In this document: positions 36,301 through 47,286 of the stretch, piece after piece | How positions within the stretch are numbered: position 1 is the stretch's first letter | How the letters are laid out: every line of letters starts with the position of its first letter | From: an uncultured Eubacteriaceae bacterium | GTDB taxonomy: Bacteria; Bacillota; Clostridia; Eubacteriales; Eubacteriaceae | Assembly (NCBI GenBank): GCA_945867155.1 | Contig: CAMBHL010000009.1 | Coordinates: 1 to 61,332, forward strand | Length of the DNA: 61,332 nucleotides | Reading direction: 5' to 3' | Translations under genes and position numbers: made by a program | The notes under the pieces: generated by a model | What the model saw: only the letters and a program-made list of their open reading frames with translations | What the model was told of the DNA's origin: nothing | Databases searched by the model: none

Positions 36301-37287
36301 TTGGTTATCGCGGAAATGAATCCAGATGCAAAACCCCGGAATCTCCGGGTGCTCAGACGCTATCTGCGCCTCACCCAGCAGCAGTTCATGGAACGGTTTC
36401 TCTCTGGGCCATCCGGTGCGCCGATGAGCATTGCCACCTACTCCAATCTCGAGCGCCGGGGCGGCAAACGCCTCGACGCAGTCATCACAAAGGTCAGCCG
36501 GAAACTCAATCTCGATCCCTTGGTCTTTTCTATGGACCCGGTGGCCTTCAGTGAACAGGTCGGACAGCTCGTGGACGAATCTCCGGAAGACACGGGCCAT
36601 GGCGGCGGCGACATCACGGAACTCGTGAACCGTCTCACCGTGTTCTTCGCGGACAAGATCGTCATCGGGGAACTGAGAAAGGGGAGCCGTATCCCTTCGG
36701 ACCGGGAACTGGCCCAGACCATGGGCGTCGGCCGTTCGGCAGTGCGGGAAGCGCTAAAAGTTTTAAGTGTCCTGGGCATGATCGACATCCGCCCGGGGCA
36801 GGGGACCTTCATCTCCCAGAAGGAATCCAATTTCTTCGCCGTGCCTTTGAGCTGGTCGCTGTTTTTGAGCAAACCCCAGGTGGAAGATATCCTCGAGGTG
36901 CGCAACCTCATCGAAATCGGCGCGGCGCGTTTGGCCGCCCGCTCCACCGACGAGTCGGCCCTGTCCCAGCTGTACGCCCGCAGCTACGAGGTGTTCAACG
37001 CCTACGATGCTCACGACCAGAAACGCTTCCTCGAAGCGGACGTGGCCTTCCACACGAGCGTCGCGTCGTGCTCGGGCAACCAGATCATCTTCTCGATGAT
37101 CGAAACCATTCGCAATCTTCTGAAGCGGGTCAGCCAGACCGGCATGGTCACCGACGAGCAGATGACCGAAATCTACGGCGAACACAAGGAAATCTTCGGC
37201 GCCATCATGTCGAAGGACCCCGACGCCGCAGGCAAGGCCATGGCCAAGCACCTGCACAATTCTCAGGACCGTTACAACTATCAATAA
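36301..37287 (+). CDS. XRE-GntR-FCD three-domain regulator, likely controller of the ureide cluster
   Basis: A 328-residue regulator. The start is TTG at 36301, six bases after AAGGAGG; the first ATG is too far away. Residues about 14-75 resemble an XRE helix-turn-helix (NLRVLRRYLRLTQQQFMERF...ATYSNLERRG). Residues about 107-172 are a FadR-type GntR winged helix (GSRIPSDRELAQTMGVGRSAVREALKVL, RPGQGTF). Residues about 196-325 are an FCD ligand domain with His residues in DVAFHTSVASCSGN, EHKEIF and AKHLHNS. Two DNA-binding heads in one FCD protein are unusual. It directly follows allC on the same strand. Confidence 0.82.
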   Translation: MVIAEMNPDAKPRNLRVLRRYLRLTQQQFMERFLSGPSGAPMSIATYSNLERRGGKRLDAVITKVSRKLNLDPLVFSMDPVAFSEQVGQLVDESPEDTGHGGGDITELVNRLTVFFADKIVIGELRKGSRIPSDRELAQTMGVGRSAVREALKVLSVLGMIDIRPGQGTFISQKESNFFAVPLSWSLFLSKPQVEDILEVRNLIEIGAARLAARSTDESALSQLYARSYEVFNAYDAHDQKRFLEADVAFHTSVASCSGNQIIFSMIETIRNLLKRVSQTGMVTDEQMTEIYGEHKEIFGAIMSKDPDAAGKAMAKHLHNSQDRYNYQ

Positions 37288-37313
37288 GATTCATACCATC
37301 ATCCCTTTTATGC

Positions 37314-37334
37314 AGCCCCGGCAGGGGCTTTTTT
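37314..37334 (+). terminator. Rho-independent terminator after the ureide regulator
   Basis: AGCCCC-ggca-GGGGCT followed by a T-run. Confidence 0.85.
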
Positions 37335-37406
37335 ATTTGACACGGGCAAGCAGAATTTATAAAATACAAAAGGCAAAAATTTAAAAATAATACGAGGTGC
37401 GATTTT

Positions 37407-37976
37407 ATGGAAACCAACCGACTCGAAGCGTTCTCGGACGGGGTGATGGCGATCATCCTCACGATCACGGTATTGGCATTTAAGACGCCGGCGGGGGCAG
37501 GCTGGCGGGACGCCGCCCACCTCGTGCCCCAGGTGCTCAGTTATTTCCTGAGTTTTCTTTTCGTCGCGATTTACTGGGTAAATCACCATATCGCCCTCAA
37601 AGACGTGGAGCGGGTGAATGTCAAGGTGCTGTGGTGCAACAACGCCCTGCTGTTCTTCATGTCCTTCGTGCCGTTTTTGACGGGCTGGGTCGGGGAACAC
37701 CTCGGCGCGCCGGTGCCGCTGTTTTGGTATTTCTTCGACATGTTTCTCACCGGCGTCGCCTTCCATTTGATGATGTATTTCATCGCGAAGGAAGCCGGCA
37801 CGAAATTCTGCCTCGATCTCCGAAGCGTGTGCACCCTCGCCGGCTACCTCGCCGCCGCGGGGCTGGTCTTCGTCCATCCCGCCGCCTCCTACATCGTCGG
37901 CACCGCCGTGAACCTGTGGTGGCTGCACTCCAAACGCACGGACCGGATTCTCGACGACCACTGCGACCGGAAATAA
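37407..37976 (+). CDS. TMEM175 family (DUF1211) potassium-channel-like membrane protein
   Basis: A 189-residue protein with six predicted helices. The first carries the hallmark RLEAFSDGVMAIILTITVL, the FSD motif of the TMEM175 family, and helix 2-3 has SFLFVAIYWVNHH. Bacterial members form tetrameric potassium-permeable channels. The length matches the single-repeat bacterial type. It is a monocistronic unit between two terminators. Confidence 0.85.
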   Translation: METNRLEAFSDGVMAIILTITVLAFKTPAGAGWRDAAHLVPQVLSYFLSFLFVAIYWVNHHIALKDVERVNVKVLWCNNALLFFMSFVPFLTGWVGEHLGAPVPLFWYFFDMFLTGVAFHLMMYFIAKEAGTKFCLDLRSVCTLAGYLAAAGLVFVHPAASYIVGTAVNLWWLHSKRTDRILDDHCDRK

Positions 37977-38095
37977 AGACGGCTGCGCGGTCGTTTTTTT
38001 TGCGCATTTGCGTTATCGTTTAGAAAGTAAAAAGCCTATGCGATACTATGCAGTCATTGATACGAATGCTTAATCTTTAAAAAAACAATTCATAC

Positions 38096-38125
38096 AAAAA
38101 ACGGCCTCGAAAGAGGTCGTTTTTT
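38096..38125. terminator. Terminator between convergent channel and EamA genes
   Basis: AAAAACGGCCTC-gaaa-GAGGTCGTTTTTT (one G-T pair), usable from both sides. Confidence 0.85.
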
Positions 38126-38144
38126 GATGCTGATTTGCTTTTAT

Positions 38145-38573
38145 TTATTTCATGCTGATGAGCCCGAGGCCGGCGAGGCAGACGAGAATGCCCGCGATTT
38201 TGTTCCAGGTGATCGCTTCTTTAAAGAGCAGGCGGCCGACGAAGATCAGGATCACGGCCAAAGCGGCGGCCTGCACGATCGAGGCGGTGCTCACGGGCCA
38301 GCCGGCCTTGTAAGCGCTGATGTAGCCGAATTCCAGGCCGACAATCGAAAGCCCCAGTACAAAGGGTGCCCAGTTGACCTTTGAATATTCCGCGAGGATG
38401 CTCCCGCCGCGGTCCATCACATGGTACAGCACAAAGGCCGACACGGCGCCGACGGCGTAGGTGATCGTCAGCGACGCCAAAGGGTGCATCCCCTTCGGGA
38501 CAGATTTCGTACAGATCTGATAAAACACGTTGCACAGCACAACGAGGCCAATGGGCCAGATGTAATTGAACAT
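38145..38573 (-). CDS. EamA/DMT-type half-size transporter
   Basis: A 142-residue protein with four to five helices. The start at 38573 follows AGGAGG. It has the DMT-superfamily pattern (YQICTKSVPKGMHPLASLTITYAVGA at helices 1-2, and GRLLFKEAITWNKIAGILVCLAGLGLI at the end), equal to one half of a full EamA transporter, and likely works as a dimer. The substrate is unknown. It is divergent from the cas operon. Confidence 0.8.
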   Translation of the reverse strand: MFNYIWPIGLVVLCNVFYQICTKSVPKGMHPLASLTITYAVGAVSAFVLYHVMDRGGSILAEYSKVNWAPFVLGLSIVGLEFGYISAYKAGWPVSTASIVQAAALAVILIFVGRLLFKEAITWNKIAGILVCLAGLGLISMK

Positions 38574-38725
38574 GGTGTTCCTCCTCAAATGTATTTGGCC
38601 TGTTGTGCGGTAGGATCCCAGCCGCTCCGAGGGTGTCGGATGAGTTTATTATAGCGTTTGCGGGCACATCTGGCTACTATTTTCTCGCACCGGCGTTATC
38701 GTTTACGTTTTACCTATTCAGTAAC

Positions 38726-38754
38726 TTCAATTTGTGTTAAACTAAAGCTATATA
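38726..38754 (+). promoter_or_regulatory. Candidate promoter of the cas operon
   Basis: TTCAAT and TATATA are 17 bases apart, about 36 bases before the cas3 start, in an AT-rich interval. Confidence 0.5.
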
Positions 38755-38790
38755 TTGGCGCAGTGCCATCATAAGGGAGGATATACGGCT

Positions 38791-41580
38791 ATGGCAGAAA
38801 TTCCTGAAAAGGCAGGGGCGCTCTGGGCCAAAAAGAATGATTGCAGCGGCACATTCAGCTGGCTGCCGCTGACGGTGCATCTTCAGGATACCATGCAGGT
38901 GGCGGGATTTTTGTGGAATCACTGGATGAGTCAGGGACAAAGAGACGGCATTATTTCACAAATCAAAAACGGTAATGAAGAGCTGGCCGAAAACCTGGTG
39001 CAGTTTCTGGGCGGGATTCACGATATCGGAAAAGCCACGCCGGTTTTTCAAGCCCAGAAGGGATTTTCTTCGTCAAAGGATCTGGACCAGGAACTGCTGG
39101 AGAAATTGGAGCGGGCAGGATTTCGCGGCATTGCGGCATTTGATCCGAAGAATAAGCGCTATTCTCATCATGCCCTGGCCGGGGCCTGGATTTTGAGAAA
39201 GTTTGGCGTTCGGGAAGACGTCGCGTCGATCGTCGATGCCCATCACGGGAAACCGGTAGATGATGAGGAGGCTTACAGTAGGCAGGCGGCTTATATCTCC
39301 AATTATTATCAGACGGAAGACCTGGAATCTGATGCACACAAGCGCTGGGCGGACGTGCAGCGCAGCATTTTCACATGGGCCTTGAAACAGAGCGGGCTGG
39401 ACCGGATAGAAAATATCCCTGAAATTTCTGAACCGGCGCAGGTGCTGCTTTCGGGCCTCGTGATCATGGCCGACTGGATCGCCAGCAACGAAGCCTATTT
39501 TCCGCTGCTGCCGATCGCTCAGGCACACGTGGCCAATCCTTCGGAACGGTACAGAACCGGCATTCAAAAATGGTTCTGCAGCCGTCCCCTTGAAGTCACA
39601 GAACCCGACGATGCAGAGGCCTTATACCAGGCAAGGTTTGGGTTCCGTCCCCGCGATTTTCAAAAGAAGATCTTCGAGACGGTTCAGGGTCTTTCAAAGC
39701 CGGGAATCCTGGTGATTGAAGCGCCGACCGGGTGCGGCAAGACGGAGGCGGCCTTAGCAGCGGCGGAGCAGACGGCGGCCAAGACGGGCAGGAGCGGTCT
39801 GTTTTTCGGCCTTCCGACCCAGGCGACCTCCAACGGGATGTTTTCGAGAGTCTGCGATTGGCTGAAAAATGTTTCAGATGCCTACGGCCTTCCACTGCCC
39901 ATTCGGCTGCAGCATGGCAAGGCGGCGCTGAATCCGCTGATGAATCAGCTAGCCAGTGCTCACATCGACGAGGATAGCGGCAGTGACGGGGCTGTGATCG
40001 TCAATCAATGGTTTTCCGGCAGAAAGAAGGCCATCCTGGATGACGATGTGGTCGGCACCGTCGATCAGTTTTTGCTGGCGTCCCTGAAGCAGAAGCACCT
40101 CGCCCTGCGTCATCTGGGACTTGACAAGAAAGTGGTCGTGATCGACGAGGTGCACGCCTATGACGCGTACATGCAGCAGTATCTGGATCAGTCCCTGAAA
40201 TGGATGGGCGCTTATGGCGTGCCGGTGATTCTGCTTTCGGCGACCCTTCCCGCAGAAAAGCGGCAGGACTTTATTGTCGCTTATCTGCGCGGGACAGGCA
40301 TAAAGAAGCGGGAGATTGAGTGGGGTGATGTGGATTTTAAGACCAGGCATTATCCTTTAATGACGTATACAGAGGGGTCCCGCGTCTTTCAGGAGACCGG
40401 CTTTTCCATGCAGCAAAACAAGACCGTGCAGATTAAAAAGATTAAAGAAGACGATTTGTACGACAAAGTTGCAGAGCTGATTCGAAATGGCGGCGTGCTG
40501 GGCATTGTGGTTAATACGGTCAGGCGGGCGCAGAAAATCGCACAGCGCTGTTCGGAAGGATTCGGCGAAGATACTGTGCTTCTGCTGCATTCAAATTTCA
40601 TCGCGACGGACCGGATGACGAAAGAGGATGAGCTTCTGCATCTGATCGGGAAAGATGGCAGGCGGCCAAAGCGCCTGATTGTCGTCGGCACGCAGGTGAT
40701 CGAGCAGTCGCTGGATATTGATTTCGACGTGCTGATCACGGATCTCTGCCCGATGGATTTGATGATCCAGCGGATCGGCCGGCTGCAGCGCCACGACATC
40801 GCAAGACCGCAAAACCATCAAAGCCCGGTCGTCTATGTGATGGGCGCGGAGGAACCCCTTGTGTTTGAAAAAGGCTCCACCTATGTCTATGAAAAATATC
40901 TGCTGGCGCGCACCCAGGCTTTTCTGCCGTCGGTCATCCACATTCCGGAAGACGTTTCCCATCTTGTTCAAAAAACCTATGATTTTAAACACGCGGAGCC
41001 GGAATATTACGGGGATCAGTTGGCTGAATATTTGAAATACAAAAAAGCTTTTGAGGTTCACAGAGCCAATAAGCAGGAAAAGGCCAAGACGTTTCAAATC
41101 GACAAACCCTCTATGAGAATCAATCCAAAACGCTATAATCTCACGGGGTGGCTCACAACACCGGATGAATCCGACTCTGAGGAAAAAGCGTGCGCCCAGG
41201 TGCGCGACACCAACGAAACCATCGAAGTCATCGCGGTGCAAAAGCGGGAAGGAGGCTATGGAATTTTCACACCAAAGACGCCGTCAGACCGGGACATTTC
41301 AGACCAAATCAGCGATCCGGAGACGGCGAAAAAACTGGCGGCCCAGACCCTTCGGCTGCCGCCTTCGGTCATACGCGGCAATCCAATCGACAAAGTCATT
41401 GAAGGGCTGGAAAATTACAACAGAAGAAATCTCAAAAACTGGCAGAATCAGCCGTGGCTGAAAGGCACCTTGGGCGTGATTTTTGACGAGAACGGCATTT
41501 TTCGGATGGCGGATTTGAATATTGATTTGCAGTATGACAATCAATATGGGTTGCGCACCATAGAAGAGGAGGTAAAATGA
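38791..41580 (+). CDS. cas3: CRISPR-associated helicase/nuclease Cas3 (type I-E)
   Basis: A 929-residue Cas3. The start at 38791 follows GGGAGG; an upstream ATG lacks a site. The HD nuclease domain is N-terminal (HLQDTMQVAGFLW, then FLGGIHDIGKATPVFQ and AHHGKP). The SF2 helicase follows with Walker A EAPTGCGKTEAALAAAE, DEVH box VVIDEVHAYD, SAT motif LLSATLPAEK and motif VI MIQRIGRLQRH. It is recruited by Cascade to degrade invading DNA. It leads an eight-gene cas operon and overlaps cas8e by ATGA. Confidence 0.96.
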   Translation: MAEIPEKAGALWAKKNDCSGTFSWLPLTVHLQDTMQVAGFLWNHWMSQGQRDGIISQIKNGNEELAENLVQFLGGIHDIGKATPVFQAQKGFSSSKDLDQELLEKLERAGFRGIAAFDPKNKRYSHHALAGAWILRKFGVREDVASIVDAHHGKPVDDEEAYSRQAAYISNYYQTEDLESDAHKRWADVQRSIFTWALKQSGLDRIENIPEISEPAQVLLSGLVIMADWIASNEAYFPLLPIAQAHVANPSERYRTGIQKWFCSRPLEVTEPDDAEALYQARFGFRPRDFQKKIFETVQGLSKPGILVIEAPTGCGKTEAALAAAEQTAAKTGRSGLFFGLPTQATSNGMFSRVCDWLKNVSDAYGLPLPIRLQHGKAALNPLMNQLASAHIDEDSGSDGAVIVNQWFSGRKKAILDDDVVGTVDQFLLASLKQKHLALRHLGLDKKVVVIDEVHAYDAYMQQYLDQSLKWMGAYGVPVILLSATLPAEKRQDFIVAYLRGTGIKKREIEWGDVDFKTRHYPLMTYTEGSRVFQETGFSMQQNKTVQIKKIKEDDLYDKVAELIRNGGVLGIVVNTVRRAQKIAQRCSEGFGEDTVLLLHSNFIATDRMTKEDELLHLIGKDGRRPKRLIVVGTQVIEQSLDIDFDVLITDLCPMDLMIQRIGRLQRHDIARPQNHQSPVVYVMGAEEPLVFEKGSTYVYEKYLLARTQAFLPSVIHIPEDVSHLVQKTYDFKHAEPEYYGDQLAEYLKYKKAFEVHRANKQEKAKTFQIDKPSMRINPKRYNLTGWLTTPDESDSEEKACAQVRDTNETIEVIAVQKREGGYGIFTPKTPSDRDISDQISDPETAKKLAAQTLRLPPSVIRGNPIDKVIEGLENYNRRNLKNWQNQPWLKGTLGVIFDENGIFRMADLNIDLQYDNQYGLRTIEEEVK

Positions 41581-43265
41581 GCCGATACAATCTATTAGAG
41601 GAGTCGTGGATCGAAGTGGTGACCAATCGGGGCGAACAGAAGGAAGTTTCTTTATTGGATTTGTTTCGCCACGCGGAGGAATACCGGTGTCTTGCCGGAG
41701 AAATGGAAACCCAGAACTTCGCGATGCTTCGCTTTTTGCTTGCGATCGTCCAGACGGTCTTTTCACGATATGACAGCGAAGGCGAGCCGTATCCGTTTCT
41801 GGAAACGGACAGTCAGATGCGGCAGATCGAAGAAGTCGATGAAGACGACGCCGATGATTATGCAGACGCGCTGGAAGCAACCTGGGATCGTCTGTGGCAG
41901 GCCGGCCATTTCCCGGAGATCGTGTGCCAGTATCTGGAAACATGGCGGGATCACTTTTATCTGTACGATGACAAGTATCCGTTCTTTCAGGTGACAGAAC
42001 AGGAATTAAAAGCCTACTTGCCGGAAAAGAAGCCGACGAAAATGGCCGGAAGAAATTTCAACCGTCTGATTTCTGAAAGCGGCAACAAAACGGCTTTGTT
42101 TTCCCCAATAGCGGGGACAGGCAAAAAGGGAAATAAGGATCAGATGACAGCCGCAGAAATGGCAAGATGGCTTTTGATGCTCCAAGGCTATATCGGGCTT
42201 TCCGACAAGGTCAGTTTAGTGGGCAAGGATCAGAAACCTTCCAAGGGGTGGCTTTTTGATCTCGGCAGTCTGTATCTGGAAGGGGATAATTTATATGAAA
42301 CCCTTTTGCTGAATGAGATTCCTGTTTCTCAAGTGCAAAAAAACGAGATAAGGATGCAGTCTCCCTGCTGGGAAATGAGCGGGAAGGACAATATAGAAAG
42401 GCTCATACAGGGCGTGCCCATCCGAAATCTGGCACAGCTTTACACGAATTGGAGCAGAGCGATATACGTAGATCCTGAGCAGGACGAAAACGATACGGAA
42501 ATTGAGATTGTGAAGCTTCCGGCCATTGCCCATGAAGACAACTTCCTGGAACCGATGACCGTCTGGCATTTTAATGAAACAGGCGTTCATAAGGAGCATT
42601 ACACGCCGAAAAAACACAGGCCAGATCAGGCGATGTGGCGCTCGTTCGGACTGATCACGATGCGAACCTCCGATGAAAAGCACCAGAGGCGTCCGGAAAT
42701 CCTGAGTCATCTTGATAGGATTCAAAAAAAGATGGGAAGCCGGCAAATTGCCATTCATGCCGTCGGCATGCAGGATGACGGGAATGCGACGTCCTGGGTG
42801 CCCGTCGATGAAGTGACAGATACCCTGAACGTGAATGATTTTGTCGTTTCGGATACGTCCGACGCCGGCTGGATCATCCGGATCAACGATGCCGTCGACA
42901 TGACGAAGCAGGTCGCCGCTGTCTATAGAGGATTTTTATTGGATATCGCGCGCATCCGCAATCAGGATATCAAAAAAGAGGGCAGAGTTTTTGCAGATTC
43001 TGGAACAGAGGACTTCTATCAGGCGCTCAATGAACCTTTTCGGAATTGGCTCGCGCGCCTTCAGCCGGAAGATTCCAAGGACGACAAGATATCGGAATGG
43101 TACAAGATTTTAAAGCGAATCGCGGAGGATCAGGTGCAGATGGTGATTCGCCGGGCGACGCCGCGGGATTACATCGGCATCGAAGACAAAGATAATGGCC
43201 ATATGTTTAATATCGTAACGGCTTATCAAAAACTGAAGGGCCGAATTACAAGGAAACTGGGATAG
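41577..43265 (+). CDS. cas8e: Cascade large subunit Cas8e (Cse1/CasA)
   Basis: A 562-residue subunit that recognises the PAM and recruits Cas3. The N-terminus YNLLEESWIEVVTNRGEQKEVSLLDLF, QNFAMLRFLLAIVQTVF and the segment PLFSPIAGTGKKG region (ALFSPIAGTGKKGNKDQMT) are typical of Cse1 in Firmicutes. Length is in the usual 500-560 range. It is coupled to cas3 by an ATGA overlap and followed by cas11 after a few bases. Confidence 0.94.
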   Translation: MSRYNLLEESWIEVVTNRGEQKEVSLLDLFRHAEEYRCLAGEMETQNFAMLRFLLAIVQTVFSRYDSEGEPYPFLETDSQMRQIEEVDEDDADDYADALEATWDRLWQAGHFPEIVCQYLETWRDHFYLYDDKYPFFQVTEQELKAYLPEKKPTKMAGRNFNRLISESGNKTALFSPIAGTGKKGNKDQMTAAEMARWLLMLQGYIGLSDKVSLVGKDQKPSKGWLFDLGSLYLEGDNLYETLLLNEIPVSQVQKNEIRMQSPCWEMSGKDNIERLIQGVPIRNLAQLYTNWSRAIYVDPEQDENDTEIEIVKLPAIAHEDNFLEPMTVWHFNETGVHKEHYTPKKHRPDQAMWRSFGLITMRTSDEKHQRRPEILSHLDRIQKKMGSRQIAIHAVGMQDDGNATSWVPVDEVTDTLNVNDFVVSDTSDAGWIIRINDAVDMTKQVAAVYRGFLLDIARIRNQDIKKEGRVFADSGTEDFYQALNEPFRNWLARLQPEDSKDDKISEWYKILKRIAEDQVQMVIRRATPRDYIGIEDKDNGHMFNIVTAYQKLKGRITRKLG

Positions 43266-43277
43266 GAGGTGATCCGG

Positions 43278-43895
43278 TTGGTAAAAGAACATCAGGTACA
43301 AACTGAGCGTGCAACGGTCTGGAAGGTGACAAACCAGATCATTGCAAAAATTGAAAACGGCGAAAAATACGGGATTCAAAAGGCGGCAGTGCTGGCAAGG
43401 CTGAGAAATGCCATCGGCAAGCCGTTGTCAGAAGCAGAAGAGGTGTGGCCGATTCTCTTCGAAAATCTGCCCCGTGAGTTTTTAAGCCCAAACGGCGGTG
43501 AAACCTATCAAGAAAAAGCGATTTACACCACCCTGCAGCTCTACGCGGTATGCATGCAGGGATCAGCAGGGTCGGTCAAATCCGATTCCGCTTATAAAGG
43601 CTCTATCGGAAAGTCCCTTGGCAACGGGCGGGACCCAGAGGATTCGAAAGCGCTAGACCGGCGATTCGGCGCGCTGATCACGGCGGATACTTTCGAAGCA
43701 ATGACTTATCATTTAAGGCAGATGATCAAGATCGTCAAAAGCCATACTGGCATGACCGTAAACTTTCCCCGCCTGGCGAAGGACCTGCTGTCTTTTCAAT
43801 ATGGAGATCAGAGAAAAATTGGCTTCCAGTGGGCGCAGGATTATTATGCCTACAAAAAACCGGCCAGTGAACTCAAAACAAATGATGCACAATAA
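43278..43895 (+). CDS. cas11: Cascade small subunit Cas11e (Cse2/CasB)
   Basis: A 205-residue, mostly helical subunit, two copies of which stabilise the R-loop. The start is taken as TTG at 43278, seven bases after the ribosome site AGGAGGTG; a GTG at 43269 lies inside that site. ARLRNAIGKPLSEAEEVWPILFENLP and the late GMTVNFPRLAKDLLSFQ segment agree with Cse2. Order and spacing in the operon confirm it. Confidence 0.9.
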   Translation: MVKEHQVQTERATVWKVTNQIIAKIENGEKYGIQKAAVLARLRNAIGKPLSEAEEVWPILFENLPREFLSPNGGETYQEKAIYTTLQLYAVCMQGSAGSVKSDSAYKGSIGKSLGNGRDPEDSKALDRRFGALITADTFEAMTYHLRQMIKIVKSHTGMTVNFPRLAKDLLSFQYGDQRKIGFQWAQDYYAYKKPASELKTNDAQ

Positions 43896-43912
43896 AAAAG
43901 GAGAATATTCAA

Positions 43913-44977
43913 ATGAAAGATCACAGACTTTACCTCGATATCCACGCCATTCAGACCCTTCCGCCGTCAAATGTCAACCGCGACGACTCCGGCAGCCCGA
44001 AGACGGCGCAGTACGGCGGCGTTCAGAGAGCCAGAGTGAGCTCTCAGGCGTGGAAACGGGCGATTCGCCGGTATTTTGCGGACCACAGCGGCGCTGATTT
44101 GGGCGTCCGCACCAAAAGAATCATTGATTATGTCGCGGAGCAGATCCTTGCATTAGACGCTTCTGTTGGAGAAGAAGATGCCATGAATATGGCAGAGGAT
44201 ACGCTGAATAAAGCCGGGATCAAAACGGATAAGAAAAAGCGGGCCGCGAAGGCGCTGTTTTTCATGGGCAAGAAACAGGCGGCTGAACTGGCAAAGGCGG
44301 CCTTGGCCGGGGAAACCGATAAAAAGGCGCTGCAGGAGATTTTGAAAGAAGAACCAGATATTGATATTGCGCTGTTTGGCCGCATGGTGGCAGATGATCC
44401 CACATTGAACGAGGATGCTTCCGCTCAGGTCGCCCATGCGATTTCCACCCACGCCGTTCAGACGGAATTCGACTATTACACCGCCATGGACGACAAATCG
44501 CCGGAAGATCAGGCAGGCGCCGGGATGCTCGGGACGATTGAGTACAATTCAGAAACCCTTTACCGGTATGCCAATGTCGCCGTGCATGAACTGGTGCGCC
44601 AGCTTGACAGCAAAGAAAAAGCAATCAGTGCGCTGAAGCTGTTTGTAGAGGCGTTTTCAAATTCCATGCCGTCCGGCAAAATCAACACCTTTGCCAATGA
44701 CACCCTTCCCCAGGCGCTGATGATCAACATTAGAGGGGACAGACCGGTCAATCTGGTCAGCGCCTACGAAAACCCGGTGAGACCCCACGACGGCTATGTA
44801 GAAAAATCTGTACAGCGCCTGTTTGAAGAACTCAAAAAAACAGAAAAATTTGTCGAAAAACCGCTGCTCACCCTGTACTTGACCCAGGACGAAATTTCTG
44901 AAAAGCCGGAAGGCAAAGCAGAAGACAGCCTTCGGGATCTGCTGAATGATCTGGATCAGCTTGAAGACTTGATGTAA
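43913..44977 (+). CDS. cas7: Cascade backbone subunit Cas7e (Cse4/CasC)
   Basis: A 354-residue RAMP-type subunit, six copies of which line the crRNA. The N-terminus YLDIHAIQTLPPSNVNRDDSGSPKTAQYGGVQRARVSSQAWKRAIR is diagnostic of Cse4. The FVEAFSNSMPSGKINTFANDTLPQALMIN segment also matches. An AAGGAG site precedes the start. Confidence 0.96.
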   Translation: MKDHRLYLDIHAIQTLPPSNVNRDDSGSPKTAQYGGVQRARVSSQAWKRAIRRYFADHSGADLGVRTKRIIDYVAEQILALDASVGEEDAMNMAEDTLNKAGIKTDKKKRAAKALFFMGKKQAAELAKAALAGETDKKALQEILKEEPDIDIALFGRMVADDPTLNEDASAQVAHAISTHAVQTEFDYYTAMDDKSPEDQAGAGMLGTIEYNSETLYRYANVAVHELVRQLDSKEKAISALKLFVEAFSNSMPSGKINTFANDTLPQALMINIRGDRPVNLVSAYENPVRPHDGYVEKSVQRLFEELKKTEKFVEKPLLTLYLTQDEISEKPEGKAEDSLRDLLNDLDQLEDLM

Positions 44978-44982
44978 AAAGC

Positions 44983-45693
44983 GTGTCAGGCATGAGAACG
45001 ATACTTTTAAAATTTGCAGGGCCCCTGCAATCCTGGGGGACCGCTTCTCATTTTGAAAGCCGGCATACTGATCTGTATCCGTCCAAAAGCGCCGTGATCG
45101 GCATGATTGCGGCCGCCTTGGGTTACAGGCGGTCTGAGGACGAAAAGATCCGGCGTTTGAATCAGCTGCACTTTGCGGTGCGGGCGGATCAGGAAGGGAA
45201 AATCACGGAAGACTACCAGACGGCCCATCAGTACAAATACAAGCCCGATCCCGTCTTAGAGCGGACTTATGTCACCCACAGATATTATCTGGAAGATGCA
45301 GTCTTTTTGGCTGCAGTGGGTCATGAAGATGATCAGTGGATGGCGAAAATCGAAAAGGCCCTGCGGTATCCGTATTTTCAGCTGTATTTGGGGAGACGTT
45401 CGTGCCCGGTTACGGCGGACTGCCTTTTTGATGTGACGGATCAGGATGTGATTTCGGCACTGAAACAAGCGCCGTGGCAGGCGGCGGGCTGGTACAAACG
45501 CATGCATCAGGGACCGATTTATCTGTACGCGGACGCAGAGCTTCTGCCAAATGGCAAGCGGTCGTTCAGGAGAGATCAGGTTGTTTCACTGGCAGAGCGT
45601 GGGCGGAAATACGCATTGCGTCAGGAAAGCAGCGCGCTTGTCCAGGTTGAAAACGACAGCCGTCCGGAACATGATGTGTTCGCTTCAATTTAG
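44983..45693 (+). CDS. cas5: Cascade subunit Cas5e (CasD)
   Basis: A RAMP protein of about 233-236 residues that binds the crRNA 5' handle. The start is ATG at 44992 or GTG at 44983; neither has a strong ribosome site, and coupling to cas7 is likely. The motif LLKFAGPLQSWGTASHFESRHTDLYPSKSAVIGMIAAALGYRR is typical of Cas5e. It lies between cas7 and cas6e, the standard I-E order. Confidence 0.94.
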   Translation: MSGMRTILLKFAGPLQSWGTASHFESRHTDLYPSKSAVIGMIAAALGYRRSEDEKIRRLNQLHFAVRADQEGKITEDYQTAHQYKYKPDPVLERTYVTHRYYLEDAVFLAAVGHEDDQWMAKIEKALRYPYFQLYLGRRSCPVTADCLFDVTDQDVISALKQAPWQAAGWYKRMHQGPIYLYADAELLPNGKRSFRRDQVVSLAERGRKYALRQESSALVQVENDSRPEHDVFASI

Positions 45694-45714
45694 GCGTTAG
45701 GAGAAGGAGCAGGC

Positions 45715-47284
<1,570 letters not shown>

Positions 47285-47286
47285 CC

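Noticed and set aside
38010..38705. Direct repeat GCGTTATCGTTTA at 38010-38022 and 38693-38705 flanking the EamA gene
   Set aside because: Thirteen bases could match by chance in a window this size, and there is no integrase or other sign of insertion.
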